Shown one piece after another: positions 25,500 through 33,847 of a DNA stretch of 64,000 bases. This stretch comes from Cohaesibacter sp. (GTDB taxonomy: Bacteria; Pseudomonadota; Alphaproteobacteria; Rhizobiales; Cohaesibacteraceae). The position numbers and the translations under genes are program-made. The stretch is from the NCBI GenBank assembly GCA_025210795.1, contig JAOAQZ010000010.1, forward strand, positions 87,251-151,250, read 5' to 3'. Below the pieces are notes generated by a model. That model searched no databases and was not told where the DNA came from. It worked only from the letters and a program-made list of their open reading frames with translations. Every line of letters starts with the position of its first letter. Position 1 is the stretch's first letter.

Positions 25500-26534
25500 A
25501 TGAACAAGTCTATTGTCGCAAGCTTTGCGGCCCTTGCCATGTCTACCGCAATTGCGGCTCCTGCACTGGCTTCTGGTGAAGTGAATGTCTATTCTTACCG
25601 CCAGCCTTTCCTGATCGAGCCACTGCTGAAGGCTTTCACCGAAAAAACTGGTGTTAAAACCAACGTGATTTTTGCCAAAAAAGGCTTGGAAGCACGTATC
25701 AAGGCCGAGGGTGAAAATTCTCCTGCTGATGTTCTGCTGACCGTTGATATCGGTCGTTTGCATGGCGGCAAAATGGATGGTATCGCTCAGCCGGTGAAAT
25801 CCGATATTCTCTCCAAAAACATTCCTGCTCAGTATCGCGACAAGGAAAATGAGTGGTTTGGTCTGACAACACGGGCTCGCGTTGTTTATGCCTCTAACGA
25901 GCGCGTCAAGCAGAATGCCATCACTTACGAAGAACTGGCCGATCCAAAATGGAAAGGCAAGATCTGTACCCGTTCCGGTCAGCATGCATACTCTATCGCC
26001 CTGATTGCTTCCATGGTTGCCCATAAAGGCGAAGAAGAAGCCAAGAAGTGGCTTGAAGGTGTGAAAGCCAACCTGGCCCGCAAGCCAACCGGCAATGACC
26101 GCGCACAGGTAAAAGCAATTTTTGCTGGTGAATGTGATCTGTCTCTGGGTAACACCTATTATATGGGCAAAATGGAAACCAACGACAAAGAGCCTGAGCA
26201 GAAAGAATGGGCCAAGTCAGTTCGGATCCTGTTCCCGAACAGCGCTGATCGCGGTACTCACGTCAATATCTCTGGCATGCTGATGGCCAAACATGCGCCA
26301 AACAAAGATAACGCCCTGAAATTGATGGAATATCTGTCTTCTGGCGAAGCGCAGAAAATCTATGGTGAAGCCAATTTCGAATATCCTCTGCTTGACGGTG
26401 TTGAAGCATCTGATCGCGTCAAGGGTTGGGGCTCTTTCAAAGCTGACCCGATCTCTCTGAACGATATAGCTTCGGCCCGTAAAAAAGCCTCCGAGCTGGT
26501 TGATATTGTCGATTTCGACGCTGGCGCCAACTAA
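25500..26534 (+). CDS. fbpA: Fe(3+) ABC transporter periplasmic binding protein
   Basis: 344 residues with a signal peptide (about 1-24, cut near PALA-S). The mature protein begins GEVNVYSYRQPFLIEPLLKAFTEKTGVKTNV, as in FbpA/FutA ferric-binding proteins. The adjacent iron-ligand tyrosines are Tyr220-Tyr221 in GNTYYMGKM. It captures ferric iron in the periplasm and hands it to an FbpB permease; a matching permease gene lies 2.6 kb downstream. SD GGAGAG precedes the ATG at 25500. A Fur-like box lies upstream. A 9-bp hairpin (GGATGCAGC / GCTGCATCC, 26563-26587) without T-run follows, so readthrough into the non-coding region is possible. Confidence 0.92.
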   Translation: MNKSIVASFAALAMSTAIAAPALASGEVNVYSYRQPFLIEPLLKAFTEKTGVKTNVIFAKKGLEARIKAEGENSPADVLLTVDIGRLHGGKMDGIAQPVKSDILSKNIPAQYRDKENEWFGLTTRARVVYASNERVKQNAITYEELADPKWKGKICTRSGQHAYSIALIASMVAHKGEEEAKKWLEGVKANLARKPTGNDRAQVKAIFAGECDLSLGNTYYMGKMETNDKEPEQKEWAKSVRILFPNSADRGTHVNISGMLMAKHAPNKDNALKLMEYLSSGEAQKIYGEANFEYPLLDGVEASDRVKGWGSFKADPISLNDIASARKKASELVDIVDFDAGAN

Positions 26535-26704
26535 GCGCTTTCTTAAAAGAGAAAAACAAAAAGGGATGCAGCGCCCTGTGCTGCATCCAACAGATCCGGC
26601 TTGCAAATTTGCAGGCTGGGAAGAGATGAAAAGGAATTGGAATTTCAAGAGATTGGACGACCTTGCCCCAACGCCGGACTTCATAACCGGTCTATGCTAG
26701 TCGG

Positions 26705-26975
26705 CCGTATCTGCCTGGTCCTGCAGTTACTGCCTCTATCATGCTCAACGTCAAGGAAATCCAATAATCGCGTTTCAGATCCCTCGGTGCGGAATTGGTC
26801 CTCTTGCACCCAAATCTGAACGCACTTCCCGCAAGTCCCGCTGCAAGGGATAGATCGAACGGCGATTGGTCCTCTCGTACGATCTTGTTTGCACCAGGCG
26901 GGCACAGGCAATAAAGACAGACTGGTCCTCCGTCTTTATGGAAAGGTGCTACGTGTTATGCGTGGCACCTTTTTC
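26705..26975 (+). ncRNA. Candidate regulatory RNA with four TGGTCCT(C)-loop hairpins
   Basis: Four successive stem-loops present the same loop core. Loop 1: CTGC/GCAG stem (26711-26726) with TGGTCCT. Loop 2: TTCAGAT plus GGTGC stems (26774-26820) with TTGGTCCTC. Loop 3: GATCG-ACG stem (26853-26884) with TTGGTCCTC. Loop 4: perfect 8-bp ATAAAGAC/GTCTTTAT stem (26911-26939) with CTGGTCCTC. A strong terminator follows at 26942-26973. No ORF explains the region. The stems differ in sequence while the loops are the same, which points to RNA-level function. The CCTC in each loop could pair with SD sequences. A weak -10 (TATGCT, 26693-26698) lies upstream, but no good -35; the RNA might instead be processed from the fbpA transcript. 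Confidence 0.6.
26942..26973 (+). terminator. Rho-independent terminator of the multi-loop RNA
   Basis: Stem AAAGGTGC / GCACCTTT extended inward by ACG/CGT past one T-G wobble, with loop TGTTATG, then T5. On the minus strand only three T follow, so the plus direction is favoured. Confidence 0.8.
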
Positions 26976-27620
26976 CGTTTTGCATAGTTGAATGCAAAAA
27001 GCAAGTTTTACCCCTGTAATCACTTCTCGTTTGCCTTGATGTCCACCGAAAAAGTGTGATTACCGGTCAGGGCTGCCTCCGGCATAGTCCTGAAATGATC
27101 GCTCAAAAAAAGCCATTGGCTGACAAATGTCCCCAAGCATTTGGAGTGCTTATTGGTTGTTTAGGAATGGGTTAGGGTTGCGCTGTGGCAGGTTCCTGGA
27201 GAGGCAACGAGGACATTCTGTATGTTGCCCCTCCAGGACATGAGCACGCCGGGCTTCGGCGAAGAACCCGGGCAAGGCATGGAGCGAGAGGAAGTCTCGC
27301 CAGAGCCATGGTATCGGTTGGCCTGAAAAACCAGCTAAAAAAGCCAACTGAAACAATGTTCAGTCCTGCAAAAGGGATAGATGATACGCACCATATCTCT
27401 GTCCCATACAAAGCATTGCGCCCACATATCTACCCTTAACCTGCAAGGAGAAGTCTGCAAAGGCAAGGTGACCAAGATTGGACAAAATGCGCGTAAATCT
27501 GGAAGAGTTGAGCGCTACGCTTAGGACTTCTTTAAAGACTATAAGAAGTCGCACAGCAAAAGCGGGCATAAAAGCGCAAAGACAAATGCTCACCTTGGCT
27601 GGGATGCGTCCCATCTGATG
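26976..27620. other. Non-coding region rich in hairpins
   Basis: No gene is supported. A perfect repeat TTTTGCAT-N6-ATGCAAAA (26978-26999) may be an operator. Four hairpins stand in a row: 27194-27238 (14 pairs, loop starting GAGGACATTC), 27249-27271 (CTTC-GGC-GAAG tip), 27278-27310 (CATGG and GCGAG stems) and 27315-27350 (GTTGGC/GCCAAC). Together they suggest another structured RNA; strand and function are open. Confidence 0.4.
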
Positions 27621-28661
27621 CTAAAGTGAAAGATCACGAAGCCAGTTTTCGTAGCGCCGATCAAGATGGCGATGGCTGGATTGCGCCAGGTCATGGTCAA
27701 GGCGATGCTGTCGCGCCTCGCGGGGCTGAATGCCAAACCGAGCCTTGAAATTGCGGCGAAAGGTGCTTTCATTGGCAAAGCCAAGCGTGAAGGCAATCTC
27801 CGCAATGGAGCGATGACGATGGGTGTGCGCGGTGAGCATATGCATCGCCTTGCTCAGGCGGCGTTCACGGACAAAGGACTTAACGCCCCCATAGGTGGCA
27901 AACATGCTGTAAAGCTTGGAACGTGACATGCCAAGCATCACAGCCAATTTTTCAGGCTGTAGATCGGGATCAGACAAATGATCATCAATGGCGCGTTTGA
28001 CCATGATGGATTTGGCGATCGGTTTGCCTTCCCGATCAATCGGGCCGTCATGGGCTGTGCCATTCATGGCGGCGGCCAACAGGGCAATGGTCGCCGAATT
28101 CAGGCTTTCGGTCTGAGAGACATAGACCTGATTGGCAAATTTTCGCAAAGACACCATGTGATCATGCAGCATGGCAACAAGGGGATCAGAGCGTGAGAGA
28201 ATGCGCAAATGATGAGCATTGCTCTCAACCAGATGGGGCGCCAACAGAGCGCGCGGCACGATAATGGAGAAGTTGCTAAAATTGTTGGTTGTCGAGAAGG
28301 CTTTCTCTGCAAGGTCAAAAATAATCACATCACCTTGCCGCAGCACATATTCCTGCCCATTTTTCTCATAGGCCATATAACCTGATTCAAAAAACTGAAC
28401 CATATAATGATCGACACCACAGCGAGCAATGGTGGACGAGGAACGCTCCCATTTTTGTTTTAAGGTCGTGGTGCTGGCCAACATCAGCTGGCCACAAATT
28501 TGCGCTTCAACCCGAGCACCAAAATTCTCCTGTCGGATCTCCCTGTCGGTCTCAACATCAAAAACACAAGAAATGCTGTCTCGCCAGACCTCATAGCGCT
28601 CATGCTGGGCCACATCGTCCACTGAAAAAACGCTTGTTGGTATCAATGTGCTGGCATCCAT
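27621..28661 (-). CDS. AraC family transcriptional regulator
   Basis: 346 residues. The N-terminal half is an AraC-binding-like sensor (VDDVAQHERYEVWRDSISCVFDVE onwards). The C-terminal AraC/XylS DNA-binding part lies at about 225-330, with two helix-turn-helix motifs: LQPEKLAVMLGMSRSKLYSMFATYG and RSIAEIAFTLGFANESTFRRNFKARFGIQPREAR. It lies between fbpA and fbpB and reads away from fbpB, so it may control the iron locus; this is inferred from position. The ATG at 28661 is preceded by GGGGGA-rich sequence. The ligand is unknown. Confidence 0.85.
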   Translation of the reverse strand: MDASTLIPTSVFSVDDVAQHERYEVWRDSISCVFDVETDREIRQENFGARVEAQICGQLMLASTTTLKQKWERSSSTIARCGVDHYMVQFFESGYMAYEKNGQEYVLRQGDVIIFDLAEKAFSTTNNFSNFSIIVPRALLAPHLVESNAHHLRILSRSDPLVAMLHDHMVSLRKFANQVYVSQTESLNSATIALLAAAMNGTAHDGPIDREGKPIAKSIMVKRAIDDHLSDPDLQPEKLAVMLGMSRSKLYSMFATYGGVKSFVRERRLSKAMHMLTAHTHRHRSIAEIAFTLGFANESTFRRNFKARFGIQPREARQHRLDHDLAQSSHRHLDRRYENWLRDLSL

Positions 28662-29166
28662 CCCCCAACTATCCCCCGATCAGCTTAGTGCCTTTGTCTT
28701 TATCTCTGTTTCTGGCAATCGCGCTTTTTGATTGATTTTGCTTACAAGTTTGCGACGCTTTGACGCATTAGAGTAGGGCGAGCTACCAAAAAACGCCAGA
28801 AAAAATTGTATTTGTTAGTCTAAAGCCCAGAGCACCGTCCATTTGCCTGCTGGTTGATGACTGATTTTGCTTCTCTTGCGAATACTCCGCGGGCAGTACC
28901 GTGAGCAAACTACCTATTTTCGATAAGTCAAATGCATGATCCAGATGGAAAGGAGAGGGGAATTGCCCAATGTCAAAGCGCCTGTTGCTATTGCAACTAA
29001 GATGCAATCTTGCTGTTTGCGGAAAATTTGGGTATTAAAGTCAGGTTTAAGGCGTTGCAGAATGCAGCCTCTTTAAAGCCGGATCCTGACAAGGCTTATA
29101 CCAGCGGGCCTTTCAGACCGCCAAGAAGTGCTGATCTGAAAAGAAAAGAAGAATTGGAACAGACGC
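28662..29166. other. Divergent intergenic region between araC-type gene and fbpB
   Basis: About 500 bases with no supported gene. It must hold the divergent promoters of the AraC-type regulator and the permease; I see no clean -35/-10 pair or convincing Fur box. Confidence 0.4.
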
Positions 29167-31041
29167 GTGCATGATGTCGCAGCGAATGTGAAACAGGGAT
29201 ATGCAGCCCAGTCGGACGAGGCCGATGGGGCCGGGATTACGCTTGGCCTTGCCCCCGGTATAGCATCCGGGGTTGCCCATGGTTCGGCGGAGGACAGCAC
29301 CACGGCTTCCATCTCTTCCGGTGCCATGGGGGCAATGTATACCGGGCTGGCTTTGGACCAGAAAACCGGTCTTATGCGCCGCATCTGGTTGCGCGTTACT
29401 CATGCGGATATTCGCACATGGCTAAGCTGGATTTTTTTGGCACTTTTAGTCTTCTTTGTTCTTGCCCCGATTGTTTCGCTGGTGGTTATGGCCTTTGGTG
29501 ATGCGGGCGATGTCTGGCCGCATCTTGTGCGCACAGTGCTGCCGCGCTCGGTGGTAACCACCGGGCAAATGATGCTGGGCGTGGGCAGCCTGACTATTCT
29601 CTTTGGGGTCTCAACCGCTTGGTTGGTCACCATGTGCCGCTTTCCCGGGCGAGCAATCTTCCAGTGGGCGTTGCTTGTTCCGCTGGCTATTCCCACCTAT
29701 ATCGTGGCCTATGCCTCGGTGGAATTGTTGGACTATTCCGGCCCGGCTCAGTCGGCCATTCGCTGGCTGTTTGGCTTTACCTCGGCCCGCGATTACTGGT
29801 TTCCTGAAATTCGCAGCCTCGGCGGTGCCACCATTGTGATGAGCCTTGTGCTCTATCCTTATGTTTATCTTACCACCCGTGCCAGCTTCATGCTGCAATC
29901 AGCCTGCACACTGGATGTCTCGCGTACATTGGGAGCCGGGCCTTTGCGGCTCTTCTTCACGGTGGCACTTCCGCTCGCGCGCCCTGCCATTGTGGTAGGG
30001 GCAACATTGGCCATGATGGAATGCCTCAATGACATTGGCGCAGTGGAATTTTTCGGCGTTAAAACGCTGACCTTCAGCGTTTATGATACCTGGCTCAATC
30101 GATCATCCCTTGCAGGAGCGGCGCAGATTTCCTCTGTCATGCTGCTTGTCGTGCTGCTGCTCTTATGGCTGGAGCGGCGCGGTCGCCGCCATCAGCGCTA
30201 CCATGTCACCAGCCGCCGTTATCAGGCTTTGCCGAGCTATTGGCTAAAAGGCCTTTGGGGATGGCTGGCAACTGCTGTTTGCGCCTTACCCATCTTTCTT
30301 GGCTTTGTTCTGCCAACCATGGTGCTGCTGCGTTCGTCCTATTATCACTGGGAAGACAATCTGACTTCGGACTTTGTCGCCGCTTGCGTCAATTCTTTGG
30401 GGCTTGCACTTGTTGCCGCCTTGCTGACCGCTTCAATCGGCACCCTGCTTGCCTATCTGGCGCGGATCCAGAACAAGGGCTATGTTACCGCCATCACGCG
30501 CCTCAGCTCCGTTGGCTATGCGGTGCCGGGCACAGTACTGGCTGTCGGCATCCTCATTCCGGTGGCTATGCTGGATAACGCTATTTCTTCTGTGCTCAAA
30601 GACTGGTTCGGCATTGCAGCAGGCCTCATCATCATCGGCTCCGGCGCTGCCATGCTTTACGCTTATTGCGTGCGTTTCATGGCCATGTCCTACGGCGCGG
30701 GCGAGACGGGCCTTCAAAGAATTTCCACCAATCTGGAAGCGGCTTCCCGCACCCTTGGCCGCACACCCTTCCGCACACTGGTTGAAATTGACCTGCCGCT
30801 CATCAAGCCTGCTCTTGTCTCCGGCGCCTTGCTGGTTTTTGTCGATGTGATGAAAGAGCTGCCCGCAACCATTCTGCTGCGTCCATTCAACTTCGATACT
30901 TTGGCAACGCTTGTCTATGGCCAGGCCTCGCTGGAGGCCTTTGAGAAGGGCTCCCTTGCAGCTCTCGCTATTGTTGCTGTGGGCATCGTGCCGGTTATTT
31001 TGCTGTCACGCACTTCGAGCCGTTCCTATACCAATCAGTAA
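29167..31041 (+). CDS. fbpB: Ferric iron ABC transporter permease, fused two-domain type
   Basis: 624 residues from a GTG at 29167 (weak SD). A hydrophilic N-terminal extension of about 75 residues precedes about twelve membrane helices in two BPD_transp_1 halves. The two EAA-type loops that contact the ATPase are SRTLGAGPLRLFFTVALPLARPA and EAASRTLGRTPFRTLVEIDLPLIKPA. It would move ferric iron delivered by FbpA across the inner membrane. The ATPase (FbpC) is not encoded next to it. The unusual N-terminal extension may mean that the true start lies further in, for example at the Met residues near codon 55. Confidence 0.88.
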   Translation: MHDVAANVKQGYAAQSDEADGAGITLGLAPGIASGVAHGSAEDSTTASISSGAMGAMYTGLALDQKTGLMRRIWLRVTHADIRTWLSWIFLALLVFFVLAPIVSLVVMAFGDAGDVWPHLVRTVLPRSVVTTGQMMLGVGSLTILFGVSTAWLVTMCRFPGRAIFQWALLVPLAIPTYIVAYASVELLDYSGPAQSAIRWLFGFTSARDYWFPEIRSLGGATIVMSLVLYPYVYLTTRASFMLQSACTLDVSRTLGAGPLRLFFTVALPLARPAIVVGATLAMMECLNDIGAVEFFGVKTLTFSVYDTWLNRSSLAGAAQISSVMLLVVLLLLWLERRGRRHQRYHVTSRRYQALPSYWLKGLWGWLATAVCALPIFLGFVLPTMVLLRSSYYHWEDNLTSDFVAACVNSLGLALVAALLTASIGTLLAYLARIQNKGYVTAITRLSSVGYAVPGTVLAVGILIPVAMLDNAISSVLKDWFGIAAGLIIIGSGAAMLYAYCVRFMAMSYGAGETGLQRISTNLEAASRTLGRTPFRTLVEIDLPLIKPALVSGALLVFVDVMKELPATILLRPFNFDTLATLVYGQASLEAFEKGSLAALAIVAVGIVPVILLSRTSSRSYTNQ

Positions 31042-32155
31042 ACAACCACAGATGCATCCTTTACCCAAAAAAAATGCCCGACCGAAGTCGGGCAAAGGGG
31101 GCGGAAGTTACGACCTTATGAATGGCCGCTTAAAGCTGGTCAAAAGCGCATAACAACCCGTTCCTCTTTTTACGAAAAAAGAGAAGTATTTGATTTTTCA
31201 TGGGTTTATGAAAAAATCGCAGTTATGGCTTCGTGGTAAAATGCTGTCAATGTCAAATTACTTAGGTGAAACTAACTATAACACAAGCAGGGGTGCATTT
31301 GAAGAAAATGCGATCATTTCGGTTAAATGCTTCTTTACTGCAACCTTGAGACTTGGACCTCGAAGTAACCTTAATAGCTAAAGCGAATAGAATCAGAGCG
31401 TTAGGCGGTGGAATTTACCATATTAAGTTGTGCTGCTATCGCTAAGGCATTGGCATTATAAGGCTTGAAAAGGTCATTTGAGCATTAGAATTTTCTAATA
31501 TGGGCGCTTTTTTCGCCTGAATAGTTTTCTATGGCTGGTTGCGATGCAAAATGTGATTGGGGATACTTGTCCCGTAACAATTACAAAAACACCCTCATGA
31601 GTTGTTGTGTTTCACGCAGTGCAAACTTGATTTGGCTGCCTTTGAACAAAATTTATGCAATGAAAGAATCATTATGTCTGTGACCGGTTGCAGGAGCTCC
31701 GACCATCTGGCTTGGATCATCTAGTTATTCTATTTGCTAGCGGTGTAAGCGGGGGCTGCGAAGATGATGCGCAAACAAAGCCCAAAGGAGCATAGATTTT
31801 GCCGAACGTGAGGAATAAGACTGAAAATAATCCTGACTGAGAGAAATCGGCCAAGGCTCATCCGAAGGATAAGCTTTGGATGCGGACATCGGATCAGAAT
31901 GGTGCAAGCTCAAACAGATACAGCTTTTGCTAGTATGTGACTGGATAGAATTGACGTTGCGTCAAGCGAAGGCTTGGCCACAATTCGGTGGCGTGCAGGT
32001 CTGTTTTTCGCTCTGAAGGGCTTGTAAAATCATATCGCACTTGCGAAGCTGTGGCCGCTCCTATGTGGGGCACAGCGTTGCACATGCGACAGAAATAGTA
32101 TGAACAGGCAATAGAGCGCGGGAGCTGACCTGCCGCTCTAGTGTGGGAGAGCAGA
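31042..32155. other. Long intergenic region between fbpB and scoA
   Basis: About 1.1 kb with no supported gene. It has the hairpin at 31075-31094 and a perfect palindrome ATTAGAA-TT-TTCTAAT at 31484-31499, a candidate operator 650 bases before scoA. Short ORFs here lack SD sites. Confidence 0.4.
31067..31094 (-). terminator. Hairpin with T-run on the minus strand only
   Basis: GCCCGAC-CGAA-GTCGGGC (31076-31093) is a perfect 7-bp stem with a tetraloop. It is preceded by A8, so a canonical terminator exists only for minus-strand transcription; on the plus strand, just after fbpB, there is no T-run. It might end an unannotated minus-strand RNA, or simply stabilise the fbpB 3' end. Confidence 0.45.
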
Positions 32156-32851
32156 ATGAAAAAAGTGTACGCCAGCGCCGCTGAAGCGTTGGAAGGCCTT
32201 GTCTTCGATGGCATGACCATTGCCGTTGGTGGCTTTGGCCTGTGCGGGATTCCGGAAAATCTGATCCTGGCTCTGCGCGAAACCGGCGTGAAAGATATCA
32301 CTGTCGTTTCCAATAACTGCGGCGTGGACGATTTTGGCATGGGTCTGTTGTTGCAGACACGCCAGATCAAGAAAATGGTGTCTTCCTATGTGGGCGAAAA
32401 TGCCGAGTTCATGCGCCAATATCTCTCTGGCGAGCTGGAACTGGAATTCAACCCGCAGGGCACTTTGGCTGAACGTTTGCGCGCTGGCGGTGCTGGTATC
32501 CCCGGTTTTTACACCAAAACCGGCGTTGGCACCATGATTGCCGAAGGCAAGGAACATAAAGACTTTGATGGCGAGACCTACATTCTTGAGCGGGGCATTC
32601 GCACGGATCTGGCTATCGTCAAGGCATGGAAAGGCGATGAAAAGGGTAACCTGACCTATCGCAAGACCGCCATGAACTTTAACCCCGAATGTGCAGCAGC
32701 TGGTAAAGTAACCCTCGCCGAAGTTGAGGAACTGGTCCCTGTTGGAAGCCTGGACAAAATGGCAATCCACACCCCTGAAGTATATGTTCAGCGTATTATC
32801 AAGGGTGAGCATGAAAAACGCATTGAACAGCGCACCGTACGCGCTAGCTGA
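32156..32851 (+). CDS. scoA: 3-oxoacid CoA-transferase subunit A
   Basis: 231 residues. The family start [37 protein letters not shown] is followed by [15 protein letters not shown] and the CoA-binding region [16 protein letters not shown]. With subunit B it transfers CoA from succinyl-CoA to acetoacetate, opening ketone bodies and polyhydroxybutyrate breakdown products to the TCA cycle. SD GGGAGAG precedes the ATG at 32156. It is followed 15 bases later by scoB, so both form an operon ended by a terminator at 33544. Confidence 0.93.
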   Translation: MKKVYASAAEALEGLVFDGMTIAVGGFGLCGIPENLILALRETGVKDITVVSNNCGVDDFGMGLLLQTRQIKKMVSSYVGENAEFMRQYLSGELELEFNPQGTLAERLRAGGAGIPGFYTKTGVGTMIAEGKEHKDFDGETYILERGIRTDLAIVKAWKGDEKGNLTYRKTAMNFNPECAAAGKVTLAEVEELVPVGSLDKMAIHTPEVYVQRIIKGEHEKRIEQRTVRAS

Positions 32852-32866
32852 GGGGAATGAAGCACT

Positions 32867-33502
32867 ATGGCATGGACACGTGATCAGATGGCCGAGCGGG
32901 CTGCAAAAGAGCTCCAGGACGGCTTCTATGTGAACTTGGGCATTGGTATTCCTACCCTTGTCTCCAACTATGTGCCTGCAGATTATGATATCACTCTGCA
33001 GTCTGAAAATGGCATGATGGGCATGGGCCCATTCCCCACCGAAGAGGAAGTGGATGCCGATCTGATTAATGCTGGCAAGCAGACCATTACCGAGCTGCCG
33101 CGTTCATCTTACTTCTCGTCCTCTGCCTCTTTTGCCATGATCCGCGGCGGGCATATCGATTTGTCCGTTCTGGGTGCCATGGAAGTGGCGCAAAACGGCG
33201 ATCTGGCCAACTGGATGATTCCGGGCAAATTGGTCAAAGGCATGGGCGGCGCTATGGATCTGGTCTCCGGCGTCAAACGCATTGTTGTTGTGATGGATCA
33301 CACCAACAAAAAAGGCGAGACCAAAGTGCTGAAAGACTGCACCTTGCCTCTTACAGGTAAAGGCGTTGTTGATCTGATCATCACCGATCTTGGTGTGATG
33401 GAAGTGCGTGACAATGGCCTTGCTCTTATCGAGCTGGCTCCAGATGTCACCGCTGAAGAAGTACAAGCCAAGACAGAAGCAGATCTTGTCATTGACCTGT
33501 AA
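32867..33502 (+). CDS. scoB: 3-oxoacid CoA-transferase subunit B
   Basis: 211 residues. The catalytic glutamate that forms the glutamyl-CoA thioester is Glu47 in [27 protein letters not shown] and [28 protein letters not shown] are conserved. Partner of ScoA in the heterodimeric transferase. SD GAGGGG precedes the ATG at 32867. Length is usual for the family. Confidence 0.93.
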   Translation: MAWTRDQMAERAAKELQDGFYVNLGIGIPTLVSNYVPADYDITLQSENGMMGMGPFPTEEEVDADLINAGKQTITELPRSSYFSSSASFAMIRGGHIDLSVLGAMEVAQNGDLANWMIPGKLVKGMGGAMDLVSGVKRIVVVMDHTNKKGETKVLKDCTLPLTGKGVVDLIITDLGVMEVRDNGLALIELAPDVTAEEVQAKTEADLVIDL

Positions 33503-33543
33503 TATCGGCGTGGCATAGCGCGTGGGCGCTTGCCAAAGTCATC

Positions 33544-33586
33544 AAACCCGCAAGACAAAGGCCATAGGCCAGCGCTTGCGGGTTTT
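33544..33586 (+). terminator. Rho-independent terminator of scoAB
   Basis: An 11-bp perfect stem AAACCCGCAAG / CTTGCGGGTTT with a 20-base loop that contains a smaller GGCC pair, followed by TCTTTT. The remaining gap to 33848 has no supported gene. Confidence 0.8.
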
Positions 33587-33847
33587 CTTTTGCCAAACGT
33601 GGCCAGAGGCAACGAAATTTCTGGCTTAAGCAGGCCTTTGGGGGAGGAATGCAAAGCAGGATTGTTGTTAACCGTCATCGGCTCTCAGTTTTGTTTGTAC
33701 AAGCCAGCATGAGAGCGATAAGATGGCCGGTGAAAATAATAAAGTATCAAATCAAAACCAGCCCAATGAGCCGGTGTGATTTGAGCGCACTATGCTTGCC
33801 AGCTATTCATAACGCCTGATGAGGGCGGAATTGGAATTGAAAATTCG

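Noticed and set aside
26563..26587. Hairpin GGATGCAGC/GCTGCATCC after fbpA as a terminator
   Set aside because: The stem is perfect but followed by AACAGATCC, with no T-run. It may stabilise the mRNA but is not a standard terminator.
27172..27411. Minus-strand ORFs in the fbpA-araC gap
   Set aside because: The sequence forms consecutive strong hairpins, the overlapping ORFs lack start signals, and the structure is better explained as RNA.
32138..32812. 224-aa minus-strand ORF opposite scoA
   Set aside because: Antisense shadow of a conserved enzyme; no independent support.
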